64,000 bases of DNA from assembly GCF_002872255.1 (NCBI RefSeq), contig NZ_NIPR01000052.1, forward strand, positions 1 through 64,000, given 5' to 3'. The translations under genes and the position numbers were made by a program. This DNA is from Companilactobacillus nuruki. Its GTDB lineage: Bacteria > Bacillota > Bacilli > Lactobacillales > Lactobacillaceae. Below the pieces are notes generated by a model that saw nothing but the letters and a program-made list of their open reading frames with translations, did not search any database and was not told the DNA's origin. Below are positions 17,808-26,001 of the stretch, in pieces (the first letter of the stretch is position 1; every line of letters starts with the position of its first letter).

Positions 17808-18595
17808 TTTTTATCCATCGATTCATTTAAATATTCAATAATTTGAACTAGATCAAAAATACTATCAATCACAAAATCAGTATTAACTGATTCAAATTTT
17901 CTTTTCACTTGGTTACGCTTAGCAAGTTGTTCTTCACTACTTAATTCGTCGAACTCAATCTTGGACAATCCCATCAAACTGCTACCTTCAACTATTCCAA
18001 CAGTCCTAACTCCTGCATTTTGTCCCTCTTCAATATCAACCAAAGTATCTCCTACTTTGACAATATTTTTAGGATCATCAATTTTAAATTCTTCCATGAT
18101 GTAATGAATCATGTCAGGAAATGGACGACCATGACCATTTACATCTTCTGATGTGACCACAAGTTCTGGAACGTATCCATCTTTAGCAGCTTTATCTTGA
18201 ACGATTTTCATCATTTCAGCAGTATATCCAGTAGTTGTAGCAACTTTAATTTCATAATCATTAAGATATTTAAAAGTTTTTAATACCCCGGATTTTAATT
18301 CTGTGTACTCTTTCAAATAATGCAATAGCGATATTTGAAAATCTTCATAAAGCTTTTTTCGATCATTATTATTAGGTAACGCCGAATATTTTTGTTCCCA
18401 TTGTTGCTTAACATCATCAAGTTTTAATATCTTACCAATATGGTCCCATTTTGCCATGCCCATATCCCTACGAATATCACCATCACTCAACTCTATACCG
18501 GCATTTTCAAACGCTTTTTTAAATGCAATTACTGGCGCTAAACTACCATAATCGACAGTTGTACCAGCCCAATCAAATATAACTGCTTCAATCAT
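17801..18595 (-). CDS. phnX: Phosphonoacetaldehyde hydrolase (phosphonatase)
   Basis: 264 residues, HAD superfamily. Nucleophile motif [12 protein letters not shown] (Asp8), then [11 protein letters not shown] with the Schiff-base Lys49 typical of PhnX, and [13 protein letters not shown] late in the chain. It breaks the C-P bond of phosphonoacetaldehyde, giving acetaldehyde and phosphate. It sits between the transporter and phnW, completing the two-step AEP pathway. Confidence 0.93.
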   Translation of the reverse strand: MIEAVIFDWAGTTVDYGSLAPVIAFKKAFENAGIELSDGDIRRDMGMAKWDHIGKILKLDDVKQQWEQKYSALPNNNDRKKLYEDFQISLLHYLKEYTELKSGVLKTFKYLNDYEIKVATTTGYTAEMMKIVQDKAAKDGYVPELVVTSEDVNGHGRPFPDMIHYIMEEFKIDDPKNIVKVGDTLVDIEEGQNAGVRTVGIVEGSSLMGLSKIEFDELSSEEQLAKRNQVKRKFESVNTDFVIDSIFDLVQIIEYLNESMDKKW

Positions 18596-18612
18596 AAAAT
18601 CTTCTCCTAAAA

Positions 18613-19464
18613 TTAACGGCTTAAATAATATTGCCTAATCTTAACTGCAATAAATTCAAGCATAAACGTTACTAAAATAATTAAATAAACAATAAATCCA
18701 GTCTCGTGAAAATCAAAGCTCATCCCACTAGCTACAAACAATTGATAACCAATTCCCCCGGCACCAGCAGCAGCACCAACAGCAATCGCATTGGCAAAAT
18801 TAATTTCCAATCGAATAAATGTCCAAGATACCAACGAAGCAATAATCGTTGGCCAGATAGCTTGAAATACTATTACCCAAAACTTTGCTCCCGTTACTTT
18901 CAAAGATTCTATTGTCGACTTATCAATACCTTCAATACTTTCTGAATATGCCTTGGTTAGATAGGCCACACTATGAAAACTCAGTCCCAAAATTGCGGCT
19001 GTAGTTCCCAATCCACAGACAATTGAAAAAATCAAAGCCCAGATAATAGTAGGAATTGCTCTAACAATTGCCATGATTATCCTAATGGTTGCTCCTAAAT
19101 ATGCATTCGTTAGATTCTTAGATGCTAATACGGCAAAGAAAAAACCAAACACTGCACCAATAACCGTCGTCATAATAGAAAGTAGAATGCTTACACCCAA
19201 GGCCTGTATCAGTAATACAACCCCATCGCTGCCGGCATTAGGTTGTAAAAACATTTGATTCAGTGTCATTGCCAATTCTTTAAATGCAGTATTTATTTGT
19301 ACTCCGGCTGTATCAAGATGAGTTAAGGTATATCCCGTAATCAAAATCAATGCTGAGAATACTATAATTACCATTACCCTTGATAAGCTGGTTTCATGTA
19401 GTTTTATCTCTGGAGAACGAGGAATCTTTGGCTTTTGAATAATATTTTCTTCACTGTCGGTCAT
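18613..19464 (-). CDS. phnE: Phosphonate ABC transporter permease PhnE (second)
   Basis: 283 residues. A hydrophilic N-tail of about 25 residues precedes six membrane segments; the EAA-type loop is IESLKVTGAKFWVIVFQAIW. It pairs with the upstream permease to form the channel. It overlaps the preceding gene by 4 bp. Two separate PhnE subunits are common in Firmicute phosphonate systems. Confidence 0.88.
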   Translation of the reverse strand: MTDSEENIIQKPKIPRSPEIKLHETSLSRVMVIIVFSALILITGYTLTHLDTAGVQINTAFKELAMTLNQMFLQPNAGSDGVVLLIQALGVSILLSIMTTVIGAVFGFFFAVLASKNLTNAYLGATIRIIMAIVRAIPTIIWALIFSIVCGLGTTAAILGLSFHSVAYLTKAYSESIEGIDKSTIESLKVTGAKFWVIVFQAIWPTIIASLVSWTFIRLEINFANAIAVGAAAGAGGIGYQLFVASGMSFDFHETGFIVYLIILVTFMLEFIAVKIRQYYLSR

Positions 19465-20252
19465 AGGATTATCCTCCTGATCTGATTAGAAATTGTTTCC
19501 AAAACAATAACCACAAATATAATCGCTAAAACTGTCATCCCGGCAGCATCAAATCTAAAACTTTTGTAATATACATCGAAAATGAATCCAATTCCTGTAC
19601 CTGTCAAAATACCCACTAAGGTTGCATCACGAACATTATTTTCAACCATATAAAGAATCCAACTTAAAACGCTTGGCAAAATCTGAGGTAAAACAGCTTG
19701 AAAGATAACTTGAAAATAACTAGCACCAGTTGCCTTAAGCGCCATCATTGTTTCACTTGCTTCATCCTCAATAATCTCCATAAATGCGCGAATTAAATAT
19801 CCAATAGACATCAACAAAAGTGCTAAGAAACCTGTGAAATCACTTTGTTTAAACGAAAACAATAAAATCATTGACCAAGCAACTAATGGAATATTTCTAA
19901 AGAAAGATGCTATTCCACGAACAATTACTTGTACATACCCATTAACCCCAGTAACCTTGGAGCCTATCAAAGCGACAAACATAGAAACAATTGCAGCCAC
20001 CACAGTTGATGAAATGGCTAACAATACCGTTTGAATTAATTTTTGCCAAATTCTAGGTAAATATTCTACTGAACTAGCCGTTGGTCGAAAGTTAACGAAT
20101 AACCAGTTAAAAGCCTTAGGAACAGACAATAAACCTTTCGCATTATCAAAGCTTAATATCATACTTCCTATAAAATAAATTCCCCCGATTAAAGCAATTA
20201 TTCCAGTCTGATGCCATCCCTTATGTTTCAAAAATTTTACAGAAGATTGCAT
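19461..20252 (-). CDS. phnE: Phosphonate ABC transporter permease PhnE (first)
   Basis: 263 residues with six membrane segments and an EAA loop with MALKATGASYFQVIFQAVLP. It shares the start/stop base with phnC (20252) and the 4-bp overlap with the next permease, so the transporter genes are translated together. Confidence 0.88.
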   Translation of the reverse strand: MQSSVKFLKHKGWHQTGIIALIGGIYFIGSMILSFDNAKGLLSVPKAFNWLFVNFRPTASSVEYLPRIWQKLIQTVLLAISSTVVAAIVSMFVALIGSKVTGVNGYVQVIVRGIASFFRNIPLVAWSMILLFSFKQSDFTGFLALLLMSIGYLIRAFMEIIEDEASETMMALKATGASYFQVIFQAVLPQILPSVLSWILYMVENNVRDATLVGILTGTGIGFIFDVYYKSFRFDAAGMTVLAIIFVVIVLETISNQIRRIIL

Positions 20253-21007
20253 TATTTAAGCTCCTTTGTAATTTCTTGATCATAAAGGGTTCTCAAAACA
20301 TCTTCTGACAAAGAATCAGCATCCTCATCAAAAACCAATTGACCTTTGCGAATACCGATAATCTGGTCAGCGTACTTCTTTGCCATATTTATCTGATGTA
20401 AATTAGCAATACAAATCAAGTTGTACTCTTCAGTCAATTCCTTTAATAACTCCATCACATTCTGAGCAGATGCCGGATCGAGAGAAGCAATTGGTTCATC
20501 ACATAAAATAACTTTGGGATGTTGAATCAAAGAACGAGCAATCCCCACACGTTGTTTTTGACCACCACTAAGTTCTGAACATCTTTGTAGGGCAAAGTTC
20601 TCTAGTCCAACCTTTTTTAACAAAGAGACCGCTTCTTCCTTCTCTTGCTGCGTATATCTTCCAAAAACACCAGCTATTGTCGATTTATAGCCTAATCTTC
20701 CATGTAAAACATTCTCAATAACAGTCAAACGTTCTACTAAATTATAATTTTGAAAAACCATTCCAATTTGCCGACGGTATTTTCTCAATTCCATTTTATT
20801 AGCCGTTCTAATATCGTTACCATCTAATAAAATTTGACCACCATCATCTTTAATCAATTGATTTAAACTTCTCAAAATAGTGGTTTTACCAGCACCAGAT
20901 GGACCAATAATAGCAACAAAAGTACCTGGTTTAATATTAAAAGAAATATCGGTCAGAGCTGGCCTATCTTTCTCATAACTTTTTCGTAACTTTTTAACCT
21001 CTAACAT
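20252..21007 (-). CDS. phnC: Phosphonate ABC transporter ATPase PhnC
   Basis: 251 residues. Walker A GPSGAGKTT, signature LSGGQKQRVGIARS, Walker B VILCDEPIASLDP, and the PhnC-typical GMVFQNYNLVERLTVIENVLHGRLG. It drives phosphonate import through the two PhnE subunits. It starts 12 nt after phnD. Confidence 0.93.
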   Translation of the reverse strand: MLEVKKLRKSYEKDRPALTDISFNIKPGTFVAIIGPSGAGKTTILRSLNQLIKDDGGQILLDGNDIRTANKMELRKYRRQIGMVFQNYNLVERLTVIENVLHGRLGYKSTIAGVFGRYTQQEKEEAVSLLKKVGLENFALQRCSELSGGQKQRVGIARSLIQHPKVILCDEPIASLDPASAQNVMELLKELTEEYNLICIANLHQINMAKKYADQIIGIRKGQLVFDEDADSLSEDVLRTLYDQEITKELK

Positions 21008-21019
21008 AGGCTACCTTTC

Positions 21020-22063
21020 TTATTTACCAATTAATTCGTGAGTTGGTTTGTACCATTCATCGTTAACTTTTAGAAGAATAGTTTTATCACTCTTCTTTTG
21101 CCATAGTGTTGGGTTCTTACTTCCTTCTTTAGCAAATAAGTTTTTGTTTTCAGTAAACTCTTTAGATGTGAAGCGTTTTGTAATTGCTGCTTTATCTTTG
21201 TCACTTAATGCTTCAGTGTTAACTACAAAAGGTCCATTTTGAACTGGCAATACTGAAAGGTTAACTAACTCTTTGCCTTTAAATTCTGTAAATGGTGCAT
21301 CGGCATCTTCCTTAACTTGGAATGTTGAACCTTCCTTATCATAGTCACCTTCAGAAACCTTCAAGAATGGAGCTAGATCAATATCATCAAATGCTGCAAC
21401 ATCAACATCGCCTTTTAGCAAGTTGATTGCTGAGCCAGGATGTGAACTACCATATAAAACTTTACTGAAGAATTTACCACCTTCTGACAGATCATCCTTA
21501 TTCTTCAATTTAAAATGCTTTTGAATCTCATCAGTAGGTACTGCAAATCCTGATGTTGAACTAGCTGAAACAAATGAGATCTTTTCGCCCTTGATCTTAT
21601 CGATATTGTACTTACCGTCTTTCTTATATCCATCGGCCTTATCCTTTGGAACCATTAGGTATGAACGATAACTTGCACCTTTTGTTGTACCATCTTCACC
21701 AGATTGAATAAGTAATGGTTCAACTTTTTTATTTTGAGCATGTGCTTGAATGTATCCATCAGCACCCATGAAAGCAAGTTGTGCCTTACCTGATGAAATG
21801 GCCTCAATTGCCACATTATAATCAGTTGTTGTTTGAATATTGATTTTCTTACCAGTAACTTTGTGTAATTCTTCTTGTAAGGCTTTACGTGAAGCCGTAA
21901 AATTCTTTGCCGATTCATTTGGGTAGAAAACCATAGTAATTTCCTTATTATCTTTACTACCATTTTTTTCAGAGGCTGAGCTGTTTGATGAACACCCTGC
22001 CAACACACCAGTTAATAATAAAAATACCCCCAGAAAAGCGGTTAATAATCGCCCTTTTTTCAT
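21020..22063 (-). CDS. phnD: Phosphonate ABC transporter binding lipoprotein PhnD
   Basis: 347 residues. The signal peptide has lipobox LAGC (Cys24), followed by a Ser-rich linker and a PhnD-like type 2 periplasmic-binding fold: VFYPNESAKNF, LAFMGADGYI and KGDVDVAAFDDID. It binds phosphonate outside the cell. First gene of the operon, behind Pho-box-like repeats. The phnX-phnW partners point to 2-aminoethylphosphonate as ligand. Confidence 0.9.
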   Translation of the reverse strand: MKKGRLLTAFLGVFLLLTGVLAGCSSNSSASEKNGSKDNKEITMVFYPNESAKNFTASRKALQEELHKVTGKKINIQTTTDYNVAIEAISSGKAQLAFMGADGYIQAHAQNKKVEPLLIQSGEDGTTKGASYRSYLMVPKDKADGYKKDGKYNIDKIKGEKISFVSASSTSGFAVPTDEIQKHFKLKNKDDLSEGGKFFSKVLYGSSHPGSAINLLKGDVDVAAFDDIDLAPFLKVSEGDYDKEGSTFQVKEDADAPFTEFKGKELVNLSVLPVQNGPFVVNTEALSDKDKAAITKRFTSKEFTENKNLFAKEGSKNPTLWQKKSDKTILLKVNDEWYKPTHELIGK

Positions 22064-22108
22064 AAATAATTCCCAACTTTCTTTGTCTTTTTTAGAACAT
22101 TCTTAGAT

Positions 22109-22147
22109 TAACAAAGCAATGTAAATTAATAGTTAATTTTCTGTAAA
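22109..22147 (-). promoter_or_regulatory. PhoP-box-like tandem repeat array before phnD
   Basis: On the minus strand: TTTACA (starting at 22147), TTAACT (22136), TTTACA (22125) and a weaker TTGTTA (22114), in exact 11-bp phase, followed by an AT-rich -10 zone (TCTAAGAAT). The same period and hexamer precede pstS. Confidence 0.72.
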
Positions 22148-22164
22148 ATAATCAATTATCGATT

Positions 22165-22210
22165 TTTACATTATTTATACATTTTATATACATTCAACTG
22201 GGCTATAATG
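22165..22210 (+). promoter_or_regulatory. PhoP-box-like array and -10 box before the aldo/keto reductase
   Basis: TTTACA (22165), TATACA (22176) and TATACA (22187) in 11-bp phase on the plus strand, followed by a perfect TATAAT (22205-22210). No good -35 exists at normal spacing, as expected for an activator-dependent promoter. Confidence 0.6.
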
Positions 22211-22238
22211 AAATTGAAAATACTTAGGAGGTAAATTT

Positions 22239-23114
22239 ATGGCTACAAATATTCCCTATATCGAGTTATCAAACGGCGTATTGATTCCACAAGTCGGTTT
22301 AGGCGTTTTCCAAATGAGTAATGAAGAGGTTCTAAATAGTGTTAAATGGGCTCTCGAAAGTGGTTACAGACATATTGACACTGCTAGTTTTTACGATAAT
22401 GAGGAAGCTGTTGGACAGGCTATCAAAGAATCTGGAATCGATCGTAAATATCTTTTTATTACAACTAAGATTTGGAATAACGTTCGTGGATATGATGAAA
22501 CAATTGAACAATTCAATACATCATTACAAAAATTGAGTTTGGATTACTTGGATCTATATTTAATTCACTGGCCCGCTGCTGGTTTTGAAGAAAACTGGCG
22601 TGCCATGGAAGATCTTTATAAAGAAGGAAAAATTAGGGCAATCGGTGTATCCAACTTCAAGGCACATCATATTGAGCAATTAATGAAAACAGCAACCATC
22701 GCACCAATGATCGATCAAATTGAAACTCATCCATATCTTCAAGAAACTGATTTACATGAATATCTTCAAGAAAAGAATATTGTTCATGAAGCTTGGAGTC
22801 CCCTAGGTGGTGGAGTTAACAAAGTAATTGACGATCCAATCATTACAAAAATTGCTGAAAAATATGGAAAAACTCCTGCTCAAGTGATTATTCGTTGGCA
22901 TGTTCAACGTGGCGAGGTAGTTATTCCAAAATCAACTCACGAAAATCGTATTAAGGAAAATATTGATATCTTCGATTATCATTTCGACTTAACACCAGAA
23001 GAAATGCAAAGTATCTCCAAACTAGATAACGACAAACGTGTCGGGCCTGATCCTGATGACGAGTCCTTCTTGGAACATTCAAAAACTTATACAAATCAAA
23101 ATAATGAGAAATAA
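22239..23114 (+). CDS. Aldo/keto reductase
   Basis: 291 residues, NADPH-dependent TIM-barrel reductase. The catalytic tetrad is visible: Asp in YRHIDTASFYDNE with its Tyr, Lys in ITTKIWN, and His in LIHWP. Close to the 2,5-diketo-gluconate reductase / YvgN group. AGGAGG precedes the ATG. It is divergent from phnD and has its own Pho-box-like array. Acetaldehyde from PhnX is a conceivable substrate, but that is speculation. Confidence 0.88.
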   Translation: MATNIPYIELSNGVLIPQVGLGVFQMSNEEVLNSVKWALESGYRHIDTASFYDNEEAVGQAIKESGIDRKYLFITTKIWNNVRGYDETIEQFNTSLQKLSLDYLDLYLIHWPAAGFEENWRAMEDLYKEGKIRAIGVSNFKAHHIEQLMKTATIAPMIDQIETHPYLQETDLHEYLQEKNIVHEAWSPLGGGVNKVIDDPIITKIAEKYGKTPAQVIIRWHVQRGEVVIPKSTHENRIKENIDIFDYHFDLTPEEMQSISKLDNDKRVGPDPDDESFLEHSKTYTNQNNEK

Positions 23115-23124
23115 TGATTCGAAT

Positions 23125-23156
23125 AAAAAAAGCCTCCTTTTTAGGAGACTTTTTTT
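23125..23156 (+). terminator. Terminator after the aldo/keto reductase
   Basis: AAAAAAG-CTCCT pairs with AGGAG-CTTTTTT with a long T-run, 12 nt after the stop. Confidence 0.88.
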
Positions 23157-23240
23157 GTTTGAATTATCATCATTGCTTTTTAAGCTTAATTAAGCTACTA
23201 TATAAATTGACTTAAAATTACTTAAAAAGAGATGAAGTTC

Positions 23241-23993
23241 ATGCAAAAAGAACGTTTAGATCTAATTTTAAAAACTCTTCAAGAGAAACAGACCTTAACA
23301 TTAAAAGAAATCATTGATCTAACCAAATCCTCTCGTGACACCGCCCGGCGTGACGTAGTAAAACTAGCAGAAAGTAATTTGGTAGAGCGTAATTATGGTG
23401 GCATCAGTCTACCTAACACATTCAAAAAGCTCGACAATTATCTACAACGTAGTGATGATTTTGTTAATGCCAAGAAAGAATTGGCTAAACGAGCTGCTGC
23501 TTTTACTAACCAAGCGACACAGATCTATTTAGATGTTTCTACTACTGTCGAATTCATGCCTAAATATCTTACCAATCCTAATCTATTTTCTGTGACGAAT
23601 TCATTGGATATTGCCGATCAACTGATTCGACATTCTCCGGGGAAAACTAGAATTCTCGGTGGAAACTTAGATGCTGAAAAGCGCTGTGTAGTAGGCACTA
23701 AACCTTGTTTAGATTTGGAGAATTATACTTTTGACTATGCTTTTTTAAGTGGTGTCGGTATCGATCAAGACGGTATCTATTATGCCTATGAGGATGATAT
23801 TGACTATAAAGCAAAGATTAGAAAACAATCAAAAAAACTGGTTCTATTGTTAGATAGTAGCAAAGTAAATGTTAAGCATAATTTTAAAGTACTAGATTTG
23901 AATCAAATTGATTTCATTATCACGAATGACAATTTACCCCAAAAATTAGAAAATACACTATTAAAATCAAAAACACAGATGATTTATATTTAA
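23241..23993 (+). CDS. DeoR-family transcriptional regulator
   Basis: 250 residues. N-terminal HTH (MQKERLDLIL..., with the recognition part SSRDTARRDVVKL), then a DeoRC sugar-phosphate sensor domain with DVSTTVEFMPK and GVGIDQDGIYYAYED. It probably represses a sugar gene set in response to a phosphorylated intermediate. The start at 23241 is preferred because AAAGAG lies 9 nt upstream; ATG 23232 directly abuts it. It is followed after 10 nt by a HAD phosphatase in the same transcript. Confidence 0.85.
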   Translation: MQKERLDLILKTLQEKQTLTLKEIIDLTKSSRDTARRDVVKLAESNLVERNYGGISLPNTFKKLDNYLQRSDDFVNAKKELAKRAAAFTNQATQIYLDVSTTVEFMPKYLTNPNLFSVTNSLDIADQLIRHSPGKTRILGGNLDAEKRCVVGTKPCLDLENYTFDYAFLSGVGIDQDGIYYAYEDDIDYKAKIRKQSKKLVLLLDSSKVNVKHNFKVLDLNQIDFIITNDNLPQKLENTLLKSKTQMIYI

Positions 23994-24003
23994 GGAGAGA
24001 ATT

Positions 24004-24630
24004 ATGGGAAAAACAATTCTATTTGATGTTGATGGTACGCTTATTGATACTGAAAAAACTATTATTAAATCATGGCAAAAAACACTCAAAACGGTTTTTA
24101 ATATTACTCCACCAGCTGAGGATCTATTCTATGTCCTAGGCATTCCTGGAACTAAAGCGGTAAAAAAATACTCCACTAGCTCTAAACAGGATCAACTTCT
24201 CTTGGATCTTTGGGAAGAAAATGATCACGAAATGTTTCACTATTCAGAATTATTTAAAAATATTGAACAAATATTAAAAAAATTAAAATCTAAGAATATT
24301 CAACTAGGAATAGTTACATCTAGAACTGATAAAGAAATGCAATTAGTTCTAGATAACTTTCCCATCCAAGAATACTTTGATACTTTCATCACGGCCTCCA
24401 AAACGAAACTCCATAAACCAAATCCTGAACCTATTCTTAAAGCAATCGATACCTTAAATATTTCTCCTCAAAATACACTATACGTTGGCGATTCTATTTA
24501 CGATTTTCAATGCGCTCGTAATGCTAAAGTAGATTTTGCCCTAGCAGGTTGGGGAGCTAAAGATAATCCCGAATTTTCTAAAGTTGATTATTTTCTTAAA
24601 CAGCCCTCTGAATTAGTAAAAATAATTTAA
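24004..24630 (+). CDS. HAD-family hydrolase (phosphoglycolate phosphatase-like)
   Basis: 208 residues. Motif I FDVDGTLIDTEKT, motif II VTSRTD, motif III Lys in KPNPEP, motif IV YVGDSIYDFQCA. An alpha-helical cap lies between I and II. It is a PpaX/Gph-like phosphatase of small phosphorylated metabolites. AAGGAG stands 8 nt before the ATG. Co-transcribed with the DeoR regulator, it may dephosphorylate the sensed sugar phosphate. Confidence 0.85.
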   Translation: MGKTILFDVDGTLIDTEKTIIKSWQKTLKTVFNITPPAEDLFYVLGIPGTKAVKKYSTSSKQDQLLLDLWEENDHEMFHYSELFKNIEQILKKLKSKNIQLGIVTSRTDKEMQLVLDNFPIQEYFDTFITASKTKLHKPNPEPILKAIDTLNISPQNTLYVGDSIYDFQCARNAKVDFALAGWGAKDNPEFSKVDYFLKQPSELVKII

Positions 24631-24653
24631 ACTAGTTTTTTATTTTATTTTTG

Positions 24654-24671
24654 AAAGTTGAATATCTTACA
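24654..24671 (+). repeat. 18-bp direct repeat, left copy
   Basis: AAAGTTGAATATCTTACA, identical to 25546-25563. The two copies flank about 875 bp that contains the small membrane protein gene and its leader. Confidence 0.8.
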
Positions 24672-24939
24672 GCCTTTAGTTATGCTCTTTTTCACATGGT
24701 ACTTCCTAACCATCATCTCTACTGCCTCCGTAGCAACAACTACCAGCAAAGTAATTCAAATTATTCACGGACGACATTGCTTGGATAATCAGTCATCAGT
24801 AAGTCCTTTTTTCAAAAATTTTACTTAAAATTCAAGTGTCTTTCAAAGACCTCAAACAGTTTCCTAGAATGTCATTGAAAGTTTCTAGGTTTGTTCGGGT
24901 TCAACTTGTACCTTGACTAAACGTCTTTATAAAAGAATT

Positions 24940-24967
24940 TTTACAAGAATGAAAGCGGTGTTATAAT
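24940..24967 (+). promoter_or_regulatory. Promoter for the small membrane protein
   Basis: TTTACA (24940-24945), 16-bp spacer, TATAAT (24962-24967). It would start a transcript about 315 nt upstream of the ATG at 25291, an unusually long leader. Confidence 0.6.
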
Positions 24968-25290
24968 ATTCTTAGGATTTAAATGGATGTTTGAACTATT
25001 CTTAGACTCCTTCCTACCAGAGATAGATCCACAGTTGCCAAGATTTTACGGAATCTGCCCGTTCCACTTGCTACCTCTCGAAGGGTATCCTTAATTTCGT
25101 AAGTAATTCGGTGTATAAGTCTCGATTGGCTTCGACAGAACTTCTGAAAGATTGTCTTAATATTCTCAATACTCCAATAAAACTGCGATGAGAAGGAAAC
25201 GAAAAGCTACCTAAAAAATTATACATCCACAATGAATCCTGATTGAATTTATTCAATATATATATCAAATAGTGGAAGGAGTGACATCTG

Positions 25291-25488
25291 ATGATGTTTC
25301 CGTATTTGAAATTAGGTCCTATAGATGGAATCTTGTTGATTTCAGTTTTTATTATGTTGGTTTTAACACTCATTTTTAAATGGTCGGTATGGGAATTTTT
25401 GTTTGCTGTTGTTGCAGTCATAATTGCATTCTTAGCAGGAAGCATGAAACCCAATAAGAAAAACGTGCTTGCTTTCTTGAAAAAATAG
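25291..25488 (+). CDS. Small membrane protein of unknown function
   Basis: 65 residues with two hydrophobic segments (about 12-30 and 32-51) and a basic tail (KPNKKNVLAFLKK). GGAAGGAG lies 9 nt upstream of ATG 25291; ATG 25294 is an alternative. No family recognised. It is expressed from its own promoter with a long leader and ends at a strong terminator. Its size and layout would fit a holin-like or type I toxin peptide, or a membrane stress protein; no sequence motif decides. Confidence 0.55.
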   Translation: MMFPYLKLGPIDGILLISVFIMLVLTLIFKWSVWEFLFAVVAVIIAFLAGSMKPNKKNVLAFLKK

Positions 25489-25545
25489 TTTGAATTGGGA
25501 CAGGATATCTTGGAACCTTGTAGATTCCAAACACGTTCTTAACTA

Positions 25546-25563
25546 AAAGTTGAATATCTTACA
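25546..25563 (+). repeat. 18-bp direct repeat, right copy
   Basis: Identical to 24654-24671 and directly before the terminator at 25566. This looks like a duplicated 3' end or the footprint of a recombination event. Confidence 0.8.
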
Positions 25564-25565
25564 AT

Positions 25566-25587
25566 AACCCCGGCATGCCGGGGTTTT
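25566..25587 (+). terminator. Terminator after the small membrane protein
   Basis: AACCCCGGC-AT-GCCGGGGTT, a GC-rich hairpin with TTTTATT behind it. Confidence 0.9.
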
Positions 25588-25640
25588 ATTGTACAAAAAT
25601 AGACATAACTTTACTCACATCAGTATAATTAAGACAATAA

Positions 25641-25925
25641 ATCCAAAGTTATGATGGACTACGTGGTCATTTAGCCATCGTTGTACTTGCCTATGATATT
25701 CTTGTTCTGAATCAACGAAAAAATTCTAGGAAATATCTTTCTTTGATTAATAGTAAAGACTTACCAGATATTGATATAACGGAAGCCCTTAATTGTTTGA
25801 TAATAACTATTAATGGTCTAGTTGAAAATATAAATATCGATTCTAGCATATTAGATAAAACCTTCGATAAATTTATAAAAGCATTATCTAATGGCCTGAT
25901 CAGGCTACTAGATAATGCTTCATAA
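25641..25925 (+). pseudogene. Possible transposase C-terminal relic
   Basis: An open frame without a start codon runs from 25641 to a stop at 25925. The first part, SYDGLRGHLAIVVLAYDILV, looks like the C-terminal 'RGWxxHHxLVxLAxxFL' segment of DDE transposases (IS701-like), followed by an acidic tail with no known motif. The start of any such gene is missing and stops lie upstream. I read it as the end of a decayed insertion sequence; an internal TTG start at 25743 giving a 60-residue protein is less likely. Confidence 0.35.
25880..25919 (+). repeat. Long inverted repeat at the end of the relic
   Basis: AGCATTATCTA (25880-25890) pairs with TAGATAATGCT (25909-25919), and the centre GCCTGATCAGGC (25894-25905) is itself a palindrome. 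There is no T-run on the plus side. It could be a terminal structure of the lost element or a weak terminator. Confidence 0.65.
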
Positions 25926-25950
25926 TGTAAAAAATTATATTTTTTTATTA

Positions 25951-25985
25951 AACCTCAACAGGCTCAACTGTTGAAGTTTTTTTTT
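25951..25985. terminator. Terminator between relic and deiminase gene
   Basis: CTCAACAG pairs with CTGTTGAAG with nine T behind it on the plus strand. It may also end the minus-strand deiminase transcript. The 513 bp between 25489 and 26001 hold only this, the relic, a repeat copy and another terminator. Confidence 0.7.
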
Positions 25986-26001
25986 CGTACTTTTAATTAG
26001 T

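Larger units (their letters stand above)
24631..25290. other. 660-bp accessory gap with promoter and leader, no clear gene
   Basis: No convincing coding region. It holds the left copy of an 18-bp direct repeat (24654), a hairpin of CCTAGAA and TTCTAGG (about 24863-24890), a strong plus-strand promoter (24940-24967), and a 310-nt leader with small open frames (e.g. 35 codons from 24987) that lack support. Base composition is higher in GC than the neighbouring intergenic DNA, and the sequence looks like remodelled or decayed material. Confidence 0.5.

Noticed and set aside
24682-24829. Short frame of about 48 codons that vaguely resembles Fst-type toxins (HCLDNQ end)
   Set aside because: No ribosome binding site, no promoter at the right distance, and the similarity is too weak to claim a toxin.
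24987-25094. 35-codon frame in the leader of the small membrane gene
   Set aside because: Has a weak AGGA upstream but no recognisable composition; more likely chance in a non-coding leader.
25071-25454. 127-codon frame on the minus strand opposite the small membrane gene
   Set aside because: No ribosome site, it covers the plus-strand promoter leader and gene, and its composition is that of a reverse-strand reading.
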